Source of the DNA: Spirosoma luteum DSM 19990
Lineage (GTDB): Bacteria; Bacteroidota; Bacteroidia; Cytophagales; Spirosomataceae
Direction of reading: 5' to 3'
DNA: 56,547 bases
Assembly (NCBI RefSeq): GCF_000374065.1
Contig: NZ_KB893250.1
Span: 80,242-136,788, forward strand
In this document: positions 32,629-42,392 of the stretch, one piece after another
Layout: every line of letters begins with the position of its first letter
Position numbering within the stretch: position 1 is the first letter of the stretch
Notes under the pieces: model-generated
The model's input: the letters and a program-made list of their open reading frames with translations, nothing else
What the model was told of the DNA's origin: nothing
The model's database searches: none
Translations under genes and position numbers: made by a program

Positions 32629-34137
32629 ATGAAAAACGCCTTGCTTACCATCGTATTCCTGTTGAGCGTACTCCTGTCCTGCAAGAAAAGCGAACCGGAG
32701 CCATCACCCTTTTCAATCTTGGGTTTCACGCCCGTGCAGGGTGTTGTGGGTACAGCCGTAACCATTAGCGGAGAGGGTTTCTCTACCGATCCGGTTAAAA
32801 ACGTCGTGAAGTTTGGCACTGGAGTCGCTACGGTTACAACAGCTTCGTCCACGCAGTTGGTGGTATCGGTTCCGGCTACGGCGCAGAGCGGAAAAATAAC
32901 CGTTGAAACAGAGGGACGAACAGCCACCTCCGCCACCGATTTCACGTTCATCGACGGCCCCGTCGTTACAAGTTTCACACCCGAACAGGGTGAAGAAGGC
33001 GACCAGATTACCCTTACGGGACTGAATTTCACCAACAATACAGCCGTGAAATTCAACGGCATTGCGGCTACAGGCATTACCCGAACCAGCACGACCGCCC
33101 TGAAAGTTATTGTCCCCGATGGTGCTACAACGGGAAAAATCACGCTGGAGGACGCGGGCAAGTCCGGCACCTCGCCCACCGACTTTACGGTGATTGTTCC
33201 ACTTTCGGCCAAAGCGACGGTTACCAAACTGGCGGGTATTCCGGCGTTTGCCACGTCCGGGGCCGATGGCGTTCGGATGGCGTATGCACCTAACCTACTG
33301 TACATAACCGGCCCCGGTCAGAAAACCGTGTACCGGATGGACCTCACCACCCTGGGCGTGGCCCCCTTCCAGACAACGGCCGATAGCCCCGTTGGCATTG
33401 CCACGTCCAGCGATCAGGTTTACGTTGGCGACACGGGCGCGGGTTACTACTACACCTACCGCTTTGGTAACTTCACCAAGTCAGCAGCCGCGGACCCCAA
33501 AGCTCAATCTTTCTCGCTCAAGCCGGGTGGAGCAACGGGCAAATACAGCTACATCTGCGCCAATTTCAACAATGAACTGGTAGGCATTGTGAACGGAACA
33601 GCAGGGGGCAATACAGCGTCCAGTTTCTCGACAACGCTGGTGAACGGCCAGCTCAAAGGCACGCCCGACCAGGCCAACGCCCAGTTGGGTACCAACGCTA
33701 AAAGTGTCTTCGTTTTCTGCAACCAGGCCCTCTGGAAACTCCAGCCCGACAATACCCTCAAACTTGTGGCCGGAACGGCGGGCCAGAAAGGCTACGTAGA
33801 TGGCGCAGGCAGCGCAGCCCGGTTCCAGGATGGCGGCTACGCCCGAGGCAATACCATTGCCGTTGATGAAAGCGACAATGTGTACGTGAACGATTACGGG
33901 TCGGGCTGTGTGCGGAAGGTGGATGCGTCGGGGAATGTGACGACGGTGGTGGGCAACAAAAAATTCTTCGGGCAAACGGGAGCGACCAAGTCCGGCAGGG
34001 GCAACCGGATGGCGTTCCGCTTCGACCAGTTCGACATTGCCATCGCGCCCGACGGCACGCTCTACGTAATTGCCAACAATGATGTAACGAGTCAAACCCT
34101 GCGCTTTGCAGTCTATAAAGTGGTGTTCGATAAATAA
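32629..34137 (+). CDS. IPT/TIG-domain lipoprotein with NHL-like repeats
   Basis: 502 residues. MKNALLTIVFLLSVLLSCKK has a lipobox with Cys18. Two IPT/TIG domains follow (FSILGFTPVQGVVGTAVTI..FTFIDG and VVTSFTPEQGEEGDQITL..DFTVIV), residues ~28-190. The rest is a six-bladed NHL-like propeller with TVYRMDLTTLGV, LVAGTAGQKGYVDGAGSAARFQ, IAVDESDNVYVNDYGSGCVRKVDASGNVTTVVGN and IAIAPDGTLYVIA. Such proteins are common surface lipoproteins in Bacteroidota with carbohydrate-related partners; no SusCD pair is near. Function not known. Confidence 0.88.
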   Translation: MKNALLTIVFLLSVLLSCKKSEPEPSPFSILGFTPVQGVVGTAVTISGEGFSTDPVKNVVKFGTGVATVTTASSTQLVVSVPATAQSGKITVETEGRTATSATDFTFIDGPVVTSFTPEQGEEGDQITLTGLNFTNNTAVKFNGIAATGITRTSTTALKVIVPDGATTGKITLEDAGKSGTSPTDFTVIVPLSAKATVTKLAGIPAFATSGADGVRMAYAPNLLYITGPGQKTVYRMDLTTLGVAPFQTTADSPVGIATSSDQVYVGDTGAGYYYTYRFGNFTKSAAADPKAQSFSLKPGGATGKYSYICANFNNELVGIVNGTAGGNTASSFSTTLVNGQLKGTPDQANAQLGTNAKSVFVFCNQALWKLQPDNTLKLVAGTAGQKGYVDGAGSAARFQDGGYARGNTIAVDESDNVYVNDYGSGCVRKVDASGNVTTVVGNKKFFGQTGATKSGRGNRMAFRFDQFDIAIAPDGTLYVIANNDVTSQTLRFAVYKVVFDK

Positions 34138-34148
34138 TGGTGCTGAAG

Positions 34149-34184
34149 AATGATGCCTAACTAAACCTCACCAAAAGCATCATT
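34149..34184 (+). terminator. Possible hairpin after IPT/TIG gene
   Basis: AATGATGC (34149-34156) pairs perfectly with GCATCATT (34177-34184) around a 20-base loop, ending in TTTA. A weak terminator candidate 12 bp after the stop. Confidence 0.4.
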
Positions 34185-34415
34185 TACGGGTTAAGTCAGG
34201 TTAGACTATACACCAACTCGTTTGGTGCTGGCAGAAATAAGTCCTGTGAAACGCTAAAGGTTGGCTATTTTTGGCGGTACGCACGGCCTAAAGGTTCGAT
34301 TGGACCCAGCAGCGCGTTCGCCTAATGCAAACTATCGTGTTGGCAGGTGGGACATTGTTCGGGATTCAGCCTCCTGTTCTCTTTGCCCGACTGGTTGTCA
34401 ACGGCTCATTGACCC

Positions 34416-37400
34416 ATGTACCAAATCTGGATTGATACGGGCGGTACCTTTACGGATGGCCTGGCCCTGGCCCCCAACGGCAGTCTGCACCGCACCAAAG
34501 TTCTGAGCAGCAGCCGATTGCGGGGCCAGTTACTCGATGGCAAATTAGTAGCTCCCTGGCTTACGGCCCCCATTTTCGATGGCTACCAGCTGCGGCTTCT
34601 AGAAACCAGTGCCCTATATACAATAGCCTCCTGTAGCCCGGAGGGGCAGATTACCCTGGAAAACGACCAGCCTGCTCCACCTCCGGCCGGTCCATTCGGG
34701 CAACCCCATACCGTTGAACTGTTCACCGGCGAAGAAGCTCCCGTATTGGCCACCCGGTTACTCACGAAAACACCACTGACCCAACCGTTTCCTCCCCTGG
34801 ATATGCGACTGGGCACCACGAAAGGAACCAATGCCCTGCTCGAACGAAAGGGGGGACGCGTTGCCTTGCTGGTCACGAAAGGGTTTAAAGACCTGCTGCT
34901 CATCGGAACGCAGCAACGACCCGACCTGTTTCAACTGGCCATCCCCCCCGCCGAAGTCCTGTACGAATCGGTGCTGGAAGTAGTCGAACGCACAGGAGCC
35001 GATGGACAGGTGCTTATGCCCCTGTCGGATGAGACGATTGCCGGTTTAATCGAACAATTAAAAAAGACGCACCCGGATGCGGTAGCCATATCGCTCCTGA
35101 ATGCCTACCGAAACCCGGTCCACGAACGTCAGCTACGCGATGCGCTGGCAACGGCCGGTTTTCCTAACCTGACAATTTCGACCGATGTTTCGGTGACTCC
35201 GCAGTACGTTTCCCGCACCCAAACAGCGGTGGTCAATGCGTATCTGACCCCCGTTATGCAGGCGTACCTGACCAATGTACAGCGGCAGCTGGGGATGGAG
35301 CATTCGGTTCGGGTGATGACCAGTTCGGGTGGACTGGTACGGGCAGACCTGTTCCAGCCAAAAGATAGTCTGCTCAGTGGCCCGGCGGGGGGCGTTATCG
35401 GAGCAGCGGACATTGGCAGCGGGCAACCCGTGCTCACCCTCGACATGGGGGGCACCAGTACCGATGTGGCCCGGATTGACGGAGACGTAGACTATCGCTT
35501 TACGACCCGAATCGGCCCGTTCGATTTGCAGTTACCCTCCCTGGCCATCGAAACCGTAGCCGCCGGGGGTGGGTCCGTTTGCTGGTTCGAGACCCACGGG
35601 GCCTCTACCGGGCAGTTGCGCGTGGGGCCGCACAGTGCGGGGGCCAACCCCGGCCCAGCCTGCTATGGCGCCACGGCACCCGGGCAGCCGTTGTTGCTCA
35701 CCATTACCGATGTCAATTTACTACTGGGCAAGCTGCACCCAAAACAGTTCGGCATTCCGGTTTTCCCCGAAAAAGCTGCCATTGCCCTCCAGCGGATTAT
35801 CGAACAAGTTGGTACGCTGACCGGTACCCAGCCCGATGCGCTAACTATACTGCGCGGCTTTGAGCAGATTGCAAACGAGACAATGGCAGGTGCCATTCGT
35901 AAAATTTCCATTGCCCGGGGCTTCGACCCAGTGGACTATCAGTTACTGGTATTCGGGGGGGCGGGTGGCCTGCACGGCTGTGCCATTGCGCAACAACTGG
36001 GCATGGAACGGCTGATTTTACCCTTCGATGGCGGGTTACTGAGTGCCTATGGCATTGGGCAGGCGCAGATTGAACGGCTGGCGTCGGTATCGGTATTGCG
36101 GTTGTTGACCGATACCGAACATGACCTGCCTACCCTCGTCGATGAACTGATTGATACTGCTACGCAGACACTACGGCAGGATGTTGGCCCTGATGTGCCC
36201 GTTATCACCAAAACCCGGTCTGTCTTCCTTAGGCTGCTTGGGCAGGAATCCACCGTTGAAGTTCCGTTTGGCCCGGCATTAGCCGTCGACTTTCAGGAAA
36301 AGTACCGGCAGTTGTATGGCCATTTTCCCGGCCAGCATGCGGGGCAGCAACGGCCTATTGAGGTGGAAAGCATCCGGATTATGGTCAGCACGGCGAGAAC
36401 CGACCAGCCGGTGAGCAGCCCGCCCGTGATTCATCGCCACGCCGTGCCCACCTTTAAGCCCGACATCTACCCCGCCTTCGACTGGACGCAGTTGCAGGAG
36501 GGCGACACCTTTCGGGGACCCGCTTTGCTGTTGAATACGACCTCCTCGGCCTTCATCGAACCCGGCTGGCGGATTGTTATTCAGGCGGATAAAAATGCAC
36601 TGGTCGATTACATCCGGGACACGGAGGAACTCGCCGTTCAGGCGTCAGACGAGGTAATTCAGCTCGAACTATTCACCCAGCGATTCCGGGCCATTGCCGA
36701 AGAAATGGGCACCCAACTCCAGCGAACGGCTTTCTCGGTCAACGTGAAAGAGCGGCTCGATTTCTCCTGCGCTCTGCTCGACACCAATGCCGAACTGGTC
36801 GCCAACGCCCCGCATATTCCAGTTCATCTGGGTAGCCTGGGCATCTGCGCCCGCCTGATACTGGCCAAAATTCCGATTGGCCCCGGCGATGTGGTCATCA
36901 CGAATCACCCGAAATACGGCGGCTCGCACTTGCCCGATGTAACGTTGCTGAGTGGTGTTTTTACCGACGATGCCGATGGTAACTCCCAACTGATTGGCTA
37001 CGTGATTAACCGGGCGCACCACGCCGAAATTGGCGGTAAAGTCCCCGGTTCCATGCCGCCCGATGCCACATCTTTGGTGGAGGAAGGCGTGGTGCTGGAA
37101 CCCATCTACATCGTGAAAGCCGGTAAATTCCTGTGGGATGACACCGACAACGAACCTGGCAACGGCGTTGCCTGTCGATTTACCGATTGCCCCTACCCCA
37201 CCCGGTCCCTGGCCGAAAACCGCGCCGACATCGAAGCCGCCCTGGCTTCTTTACAATCGGGCGAAAAAGCCTTGCAAACCCTCGTGCGCCACTACGGACT
37301 CGCTACGGTACAGGTGTACATGAAGCGACTGCAACAGTCCGCAACGGATGCCATCCTCGCCGTGCTCAAACCCCTGGCGGGTCAGCAGTTTATGGCCGAC

Positions 37401-38279
37401 GAATCGCTGGACGATGGGCACCGGATAAACCTGCGGATTCAAATTTATGCGGAAGAGCTGGAAACAGAAAAACCGGGTAGTCCGCGCATTCGGTTTGATT
37501 TTAGCGGCACATCGGGCGTCCATCCAAATAACCTGAACGCCAATATCTCGATACTCTACAGTGCCGTATTGTACGTACTTCGGCTGTGGTGCGGGCGGGA
37601 TATCCCGTTGAATGAAGGGTTGATGGCACCCGTGTCGTTAGTACTGCCGGATGCTTCGTTCCTGAATCCGGTCTTTTCGGATGAGGCTGTTTTGTGCCCG
37701 GCCGTAGTGGGGGGCAATACCGAAGTGAGTCAGCGCCTGGTGGATACATTGTTGAAAGCCCTCGGACTGGCCGCCTGTAGTCAGGGAACGATGAATAATT
37801 TCCTGTTTGGCCAGTCAAACCCGGCCGGTGCTTTAACCACTACAAAACCGTTTGGCTACTACGAAACCATTGGCGGGGGGGCGGGGGCTACCGTGGGGGC
37901 AGATGGTCGTTCGGCAGTGCATCAGCACATGACCAACACCAAACTCACCGACCCCGAAGAACTGGAACGGCGCTACCCGGTCCGGCTGCATCAGTTTGCC
38001 ATTCGGACTGGTTCCGGGGGCGCGGGAACGTGGCGCGGGGGCGACGGCATCATCCGGGAAATCGAGTTTCTGGAACCCGTACAGGCAACCCTGCTAAGTC
38101 AGCACCGGGCCGTTGCGCCCTACGGCTTAAATGGCGGTGAACCGGGTAAAACAGGCCAGCAAACGCTAATTTTTGCCGATGGCCGGACAGAATCGCTTCC
38201 CGGAATTTTCACGCGGGCTATGCAAACCGGCGAGCGGATACGCATCGAAACACCGGGCGGGGGTGGTGTTTCGAATTGA
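34416..38279 (+). CDS. 5-oxoprolinase-type hydantoinase (HyuA-HyuB fusion)
   Basis: 1287 residues. The N-terminal half is HyuA-like: MYQIWIDTGGTFTDGLALAP, LRLGTTKGTNALLERKG region (RLGTTKGTNALLERKGG), SGPAGGVIGAADI, LDMGGTSTDVARIDGD and GGAGGLHGCAIAQQLG. The C-terminal half is HyuB-like from about residue 745: FTQRFRAIAEEMGTQLQRTAFSVNVKERLDFSCALLD, HIPVHLGSLG, VVITNHPKYGGSHLPDVTLL and GGGAGATVGADGRSAVHQHMTNT. The fused order is that of ATP-dependent 5-oxoprolinase, which opens 5-oxoproline to glutamate. Hydantoin or acetone substrates are possible alternatives. Its stop converges with the next gene at a gap of 8 bp. The 278 bp upstream hold no gene. Confidence 0.93.
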   Translation: MYQIWIDTGGTFTDGLALAPNGSLHRTKVLSSSRLRGQLLDGKLVAPWLTAPIFDGYQLRLLETSALYTIASCSPEGQITLENDQPAPPPAGPFGQPHTVELFTGEEAPVLATRLLTKTPLTQPFPPLDMRLGTTKGTNALLERKGGRVALLVTKGFKDLLLIGTQQRPDLFQLAIPPAEVLYESVLEVVERTGADGQVLMPLSDETIAGLIEQLKKTHPDAVAISLLNAYRNPVHERQLRDALATAGFPNLTISTDVSVTPQYVSRTQTAVVNAYLTPVMQAYLTNVQRQLGMEHSVRVMTSSGGLVRADLFQPKDSLLSGPAGGVIGAADIGSGQPVLTLDMGGTSTDVARIDGDVDYRFTTRIGPFDLQLPSLAIETVAAGGGSVCWFETHGASTGQLRVGPHSAGANPGPACYGATAPGQPLLLTITDVNLLLGKLHPKQFGIPVFPEKAAIALQRIIEQVGTLTGTQPDALTILRGFEQIANETMAGAIRKISIARGFDPVDYQLLVFGGAGGLHGCAIAQQLGMERLILPFDGGLLSAYGIGQAQIERLASVSVLRLLTDTEHDLPTLVDELIDTATQTLRQDVGPDVPVITKTRSVFLRLLGQESTVEVPFGPALAVDFQEKYRQLYGHFPGQHAGQQRPIEVESIRIMVSTARTDQPVSSPPVIHRHAVPTFKPDIYPAFDWTQLQEGDTFRGPALLLNTTSSAFIEPGWRIVIQADKNALVDYIRDTEELAVQASDEVIQLELFTQRFRAIAEEMGTQLQRTAFSVNVKERLDFSCALLDTNAELVANAPHIPVHLGSLGICARLILAKIPIGPGDVVITNHPKYGGSHLPDVTLLSGVFTDDADGNSQLIGYVINRAHHAEIGGKVPGSMPPDATSLVEEGVVLEPIYIVKAGKFLWDDTDNEPGNGVACRFTDCPYPTRSLAENRADIEAALASLQSGEKALQTLVRHYGLATVQVYMKRLQQSATDAILAVLKPLAGQQFMADESLDDGHRINLRIQIYAEELETEKPGSPRIRFDFSGTSGVHPNNLNANISILYSAVLYVLRLWCGRDIPLNEGLMAPVSLVLPDASFLNPVFSDEAVLCPAVVGGNTEVSQRLVDTLLKALGLAACSQGTMNNFLFGQSNPAGALTTTKPFGYYETIGGGAGATVGADGRSAVHQHMTNTKLTDPEELERRYPVRLHQFAIRTGSGGAGTWRGGDGIIREIEFLEPVQATLLSQHRAVAPYGLNGGEPGKTGQQTLIFADGRTESLPGIFTRAMQTGERIRIETPGGGGVSN

Positions 38280-38287
38280 CCGTTAGG

Positions 38288-40033
38288 TCAGAAATCGATA
38301 TCGGTCAGTTCAAAATTCTGCTTGACTCGTATCGTGCCGTCCTCTTCGGTACCAGGGGCGTAAATAATCCGCTCCGGCTGGATACCTTTCTGCACGTTGC
38401 CAATGTCCCGCTTTCTGTTGCCGTTGCTGTCAATAATCAGCCGGACGCGGTACAGACCCGGTCTTAATCGCCCGAAACTGTAATTCGTTTCTCCATACGC
38501 CGTTCGGACAACGGTATACTTTTCATCCAGCAATTCGACAATGAATTTATTGCCCGCCGTGCCAACGGTAGCCAGACTAACGTTACCGGCAATCAGGCCA
38601 TAGCTATCGTCTTCCGCAATCAGGTAACGAGCCGAATACCGGCCCAGCGTATCGCCCTGAACGCTGATAAAAGTCCCTTTAGGAATTCGGAACAGTAGAG
38701 TGTCGCGTAACGGTACGTCGTTACGGGTGGGTCCTTTCTTAATGACCAGACGTGAATTATTATTGCTCCATGTCAGGTTCTCTGCTGTCAGCTTAAGCGG
38801 TTTCGTACTGTCGGGACCAATAATGAGTTGTTCTGTTTTGAACTGAAACACCGGCTTATTGAAGACCAGGGTGAAATCCAGATTCCGATCGATCAGTTCA
38901 CTCGCTGGTGGGGTTATCTGCACGGTGAGTGGTGTCCGGTCTTTAGCTTTCGTTTTCAGGGGCGAAAAATAGATACGCTCCCGCAGCTCGGTCAGGTTAC
39001 CCACCGAATCTTCGGCCATAATCACAACGTTTATGGTGTCATTAGCCGCCCGGTCGGCTGGTCGGTACAGCCGAATCAGTCTGGGTGTTTCCAGAAATGA
39101 CACCAGCGAATCGCCCGAGGCTGAAAATGAAGTGGATGTTACTGGGGTTGCCGACGTGGATACAGCCGACGTAGACGTTGCAGTTGTGGAGACGGCGGTT
39201 GTAGAAATCATTTTGCCAAAGCGTATTTTGTAATCGGCAATTCCGCTGCTCAGTTCCAGCCCCAGCGTTTCATCGGTGCGTTCGCGTCGGCTGATGCGTG
39301 GCTTTCCGTAACCCCGAAAGGCCACCATGTTTACGTCAGTGTAGTTTTTATTCAGGTTCAGGACGCTATCCCGGAAGGCTACGCGCTCGCCCGGTGTGTT
39401 GTTCACCAGATTCAAATCTTTATCGTCGAAGCCATACACTTTATACAAACCAGCCTTCACATTTTCGATGCGGTAATTTCCATTACTGTCCGTTCGGGCA
39501 AAATACTGCGGGCGTTTCCGGTTAATGGGCAAGGTATCGGTGGAGGCAAAAAGCCCCACTACAAAGCCCAGCAACGGTCGGCGGCTTTCATCGTCCACTA
39601 CATTGCCCGCCAGAGCGAGCGAATCGATAAAGGGCCCCGTACTAAAAACGACCTTCGTATTTTTAGCGATGTTCCGTTCGGTAATGTCCTTTATGCCATC
39701 AGCAAAGTCGATGGTGTAGGTGGTGTTGGGTAGAAAAGGTTTGGCAAAATTTAACCGAATGCCCAGCGGAAGCGTTTTAACAACATACGTATTGCTGTCC
39801 TGCGGGGTAATAGTAATTTTTTGCTGTAGATTCTCACTGTTGACGTACTCGTCAAATTCGAGTTCAACGGTTCTACCCTGGTAGTTCAGCTGACGGAAGC
39901 TGGGCATGCTCCCAACCACTTTGGGGGCAATGGTATCTTTTTTACCACCCGGTGGCTGAGCCACCTGCGCGCAGTTTTGCAGAAATATAGGAAAAGCCAG
40001 AAACAGTACGACTATAAAGTGGCGAAGCGGCAT
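38288..40033 (-). CDS. Ig-like domain lipoprotein
   Basis: 581 residues from ATG 40033; in-frame starts also exist at 40042 (ATG) and 40048 (GTG). The N-terminus MPLRHFIVVLFLAFPIFLQNCAQ has lipobox Cys21. Next comes the conserved AQVAQPPGGKKDTIAPKVVGSMP and an SbsA-type Ig-like domain (VELEFDEYVNSENLQQKITITP..), then a carboxypeptidase-like fold (LALAGNVVDDESRRPLLGFVVGLFAS). A Ser/Thr/Val-rich linker sits around residue 290-315. These large lipoproteins are widespread in Bacteroidota; role unknown. An exact TACCTTTG lies upstream. Confidence 0.82.
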   Translation of the reverse strand: MPLRHFIVVLFLAFPIFLQNCAQVAQPPGGKKDTIAPKVVGSMPSFRQLNYQGRTVELEFDEYVNSENLQQKITITPQDSNTYVVKTLPLGIRLNFAKPFLPNTTYTIDFADGIKDITERNIAKNTKVVFSTGPFIDSLALAGNVVDDESRRPLLGFVVGLFASTDTLPINRKRPQYFARTDSNGNYRIENVKAGLYKVYGFDDKDLNLVNNTPGERVAFRDSVLNLNKNYTDVNMVAFRGYGKPRISRRERTDETLGLELSSGIADYKIRFGKMISTTAVSTTATSTSAVSTSATPVTSTSFSASGDSLVSFLETPRLIRLYRPADRAANDTINVVIMAEDSVGNLTELRERIYFSPLKTKAKDRTPLTVQITPPASELIDRNLDFTLVFNKPVFQFKTEQLIIGPDSTKPLKLTAENLTWSNNNSRLVIKKGPTRNDVPLRDTLLFRIPKGTFISVQGDTLGRYSARYLIAEDDSYGLIAGNVSLATVGTAGNKFIVELLDEKYTVVRTAYGETNYSFGRLRPGLYRVRLIIDSNGNRKRDIGNVQKGIQPERIIYAPGTEEDGTIRVKQNFELTDIDF

Positions 40034-40052
40034 GTTGAACATAATCACAGTA

Positions 40053-40060
40053 CAAAGGTA
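40053..40060 (-). promoter_or_regulatory. Bacteroidota -7 element of Ig-like lipoprotein gene
   Basis: Minus-strand TACCTTTG matches TAnnTTTG exactly, 20 bp before ATG 40033, leaving a leader of only about 13 bases and favouring that start over the GTG at 40048. Confidence 0.5.
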
Positions 40061-40187
40061 AACGACCGTTTATCGTTTAGTCGTACCAGTTGACATAAAA
40101 TGGCTGGCGGCTTCGTTACGTTATGGAGTAATTTAAGAAAATTTAAGGTCACTTAGCGAATGGTAAGGCTGTCCATGCCCGATTTAC

Positions 40188-40195
40188 TACATTTA
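40188..40195 (+). promoter_or_regulatory. Candidate -7 element of the cytoskeletal-like cluster
   Basis: TACATTTA matches TAnnTTTG in seven of eight positions and lies 42 bp before ATG 40238 of the first gene in the cluster. No good -33 element is evident. Confidence 0.3.
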
Positions 40196-40237
40196 CCGCC
40201 TGTCAATGGCATGCTTAACTTTCCGAAAACTCAATTC

Positions 40238-41752
40238 ATGCATCAGCCCCGTCTGTGTTTATTGCTCTTCCTATTTCTATTGGCAGGTGGGCTGTCCAGT
40301 TGTTCCAATGCTACCGACGACCTGGACAGCCAGATCAGCGAATCGCTCGAGAATGACAATGCCCTCGACGTTACCGAAAAAGATGCATTGCGCGTATTGA
40401 TTGTCAGCAAAAGCAAGGAACTGAGCAAAGAACAGAAAACGGCCACGCTCATTACGCCCGATGGCAAAGTGAACGAAGCAGCCCTGACGGCTTACATTAA
40501 ACGCAACCGGACGTATCGTAGTCTGTCCAAAAAAATTGGCAAAACACCCACGATGGATGAGGAAACTACGGCTACGTCCAGTAAACCGATCAAGCTAAAA
40601 CTCTACCTCGAAGCCAGTGCCAGTATGTTCCCCTACGATGTTCCGGGCGGGAACGGTGCCTTTAAACGAACCCTCAACGACCTACTAACGGAGTTTGACG
40701 CGGTGAATCCGGGGCAGCCTAAACTCTACGTGGTCAATACGGAAGTGAATGACCTGGGCCTGTCGCTGCCGCAGTTTTTCAAGGAGAATAATATCTTCAC
40801 CGTTGCCAAAACGAAGGGCAAAACGACCAGTACGGATTTCGAAAAAATCTTTGGCGACATTCTCAGCAACACCTCGGGCAACGAACTGAGCGTACTGGTG
40901 TCCGACCTGATTTATTCTGACCCCAGCCTGACCGGTATGAGTGCGCAGAAAACCCTGGATGCCGCTACGTCGCTCCTGACTACCGTGTTCAGTCCCTACG
41001 CCGGCACGCACTCCATGCTGGTTGTCAAGCTGGAAGGTGGGTACGATGGTACGTATTACAGCTGGAACAACGCGAAGAAAAAGTACACCGGCGACCGGCC
41101 CTATTACCTCTGCCTGATTGGCCGCAACGAAACCATGCAGCAATTGTATCAGGACGCAACCTACGAGACCATCCGCCGGTTCGACCAGTTGCCGGGTTAT
41201 GAAAACTCGTGGTTTTTCGGGCGCGATGCAAAGGCTGTCACGCCTTTTTACAGCATTCTGGTGACCGACCCGGCCCGCAAAGGCCGTTTCAAACGGTCGA
41301 ATGCCGAAATCAAAAATCATGACAAGGCGGTTCACGCCCTAACCGATGTGCAACCCGACGTAGCTGATAAAAGCCTGACGATTCCCGTTGCGGTCAATTT
41401 ATCGGCCCTGCGGTTGCCCGCGTCGCTGCTCACCGACCCCAGCCAGTACGAAGTTGTAGGGAAAGATAATTTCCGGGTAACGGCGGTTCAGCCCTACTCG
41501 GGAGCTAACGGCACCACGCACAAGCTACTGGTATCAACCAGCAAACCCGCCCGGGGAGAGCGTACCGCTACCATTAAGCTGCGTCGGCAATTTCCGCCCC
41601 GCTGGATTGCCAACACGAATACAACCAACGATGCCTCGCCCGATGCCACCTCAACATTCGGCATTCAAAACCTGCTGCAAGGCGTAGAACGAGCTTATAA
41701 CCCAAACAACCAAACCGAGTATTTCACGCTAACCATTCAAATGAAAGAGTGA
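40238..41752 (+). CDS. Lipoprotein with vWA-like fold, cluster gene 1
   Basis: 504 residues from ATG 40238, which gives a clean lipoprotein signal (FLFLLAGGLSSC, Cys22); in-frame ATGs upstream would bury it. Residues ~35-110 are helical and charged. From ~118 the sequence IKLKLYLEASASMFPYDVP..FKRTLNDLLTEF resembles the first strand and MIDAS loop of a von Willebrand A domain, with ExSxS (Glu125, Ser127, Ser129) in place of DxSxS, and LSVLVSDLIYSDP resembles its fourth strand. A C-terminal beta-rich part follows. It heads a five-gene unit with a tubulin-like and an actin-like protein and should face the periplasm or outer surface. The family name is unknown to me. Confidence 0.75.
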   Translation: MHQPRLCLLLFLFLLAGGLSSCSNATDDLDSQISESLENDNALDVTEKDALRVLIVSKSKELSKEQKTATLITPDGKVNEAALTAYIKRNRTYRSLSKKIGKTPTMDEETTATSSKPIKLKLYLEASASMFPYDVPGGNGAFKRTLNDLLTEFDAVNPGQPKLYVVNTEVNDLGLSLPQFFKENNIFTVAKTKGKTTSTDFEKIFGDILSNTSGNELSVLVSDLIYSDPSLTGMSAQKTLDAATSLLTTVFSPYAGTHSMLVVKLEGGYDGTYYSWNNAKKKYTGDRPYYLCLIGRNETMQQLYQDATYETIRRFDQLPGYENSWFFGRDAKAVTPFYSILVTDPARKGRFKRSNAEIKNHDKAVHALTDVQPDVADKSLTIPVAVNLSALRLPASLLTDPSQYEVVGKDNFRVTAVQPYSGANGTTHKLLVSTSKPARGERTATIKLRRQFPPRWIANTNTTNDASPDATSTFGIQNLLQGVERAYNPNNQTEYFTLTIQMKE

Positions 41753-41823
41753 AAGAGCGAATGAGCGAAAGAGTGATGGTCCGATATACCGGCTGACGCT
41801 TATCTTTCGCTCATTCACTCTTT
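41752..41823. repeat. Inverted repeat between cluster genes 1 and 2
   Basis: Arms 41752-41772 and 41803-41823 (aaagagcgaatgagcgaaag type) match as complements in 20 of 21 positions. The centre contains ggctgacgc (41791-41799), the same core as the GTTTACGG-family elements despite unrelated arms. The left arm starts on the last base of the stop codon of gene 1. Confidence 0.8.
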
Positions 41824-41843
41824 CATCCTTTCGCTCTTTAAAC

Positions 41844-42287
41844 ATGGAAGAATCCCTTTATAACTTTTACAACCTGTTTGTCAACAGCAACCTGCTCGAA
41901 GATTTGTATCAGGAACAACTGCTGTCGCCCCTAACCTGGACCGCCGTTGGTATTGCCTTGCTGGTGGCGTTTGCCTTCTATATCTGGCCGCTCAACAAAG
42001 TAAGTTTCAGCGGCATGGGCAAATGGCTGCTCATGATGGGCATCAGTGCGCTGGCACTGTTCCTGATTGCGCTGGTTACCTGCTATCAAAAAGCGAATCA
42101 GGAAATTCTCCGCGACGAAGCCGACCCCGACCAGGGAACCCTCTTCGACCAGGGCATCAGCGTCTTTTTCAGCTATGCCTTCGAAATGGCCCTGCTGACC
42201 GCCGTTATTTTCTTCATCATCTCCATGGTTATGAAGAATTTCAGTAAAAATGCCAAACACCGGCCCATGCTCTGGCCGTCTAAGTAA
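41844..42287 (+). CDS. Three-helix membrane protein, cluster gene 2
   Basis: 147 residues. Hydrophobic helices fall near residues 31-49, 60-81 and 112-131, separated by a charged loop (KANQEILRDEADPDQGTLFDQG). The N-terminus is acidic (MEESLYNFYNLF). No family is recognised. Placed between a vWA-like lipoprotein and the tubulin-like gene on the same strand, it could anchor the filament-forming proteins to the inner membrane. Confidence 0.72.
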   Translation: MEESLYNFYNLFVNSNLLEDLYQEQLLSPLTWTAVGIALLVAFAFYIWPLNKVSFSGMGKWLLMMGISALALFLIALVTCYQKANQEILRDEADPDQGTLFDQGISVFFSYAFEMALLTAVIFFIISMVMKNFSKNAKHRPMLWPSK

Positions 42288-42291
42288 ACTA

Positions 42292-42375
42292 GTTTACGGT
42301 ATTCGGTATGCGGTTTACGGTTGGCTTCCGCATCAATAACACGCGCCAGCCAACCGTAAACCGCATACTGTAAAC
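42292..42375. repeat. Inverted repeat between cluster genes 2 and 3 (GTTTACGG family, copy 3)
   Basis: gtatgcggtttacggttggc (42306-42325) pairs perfectly with 42349-42368, a 20-bp stem around a 23-base loop, with weaker outer pairing to 42292 and 42375. The core ggcttccgc is at 42323-42331. Confidence 0.85.
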
Positions 42376-42392
42376 CGAAAACCCTAAAAATT

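Noticed and set aside
34266..34273. TATTTTTG on the plus strand as a promoter for the 5-oxoprolinase gene
   Set aside because: It matches the -7 element but lies 143 bp before the start with no supporting -33 element; too uncertain to list.
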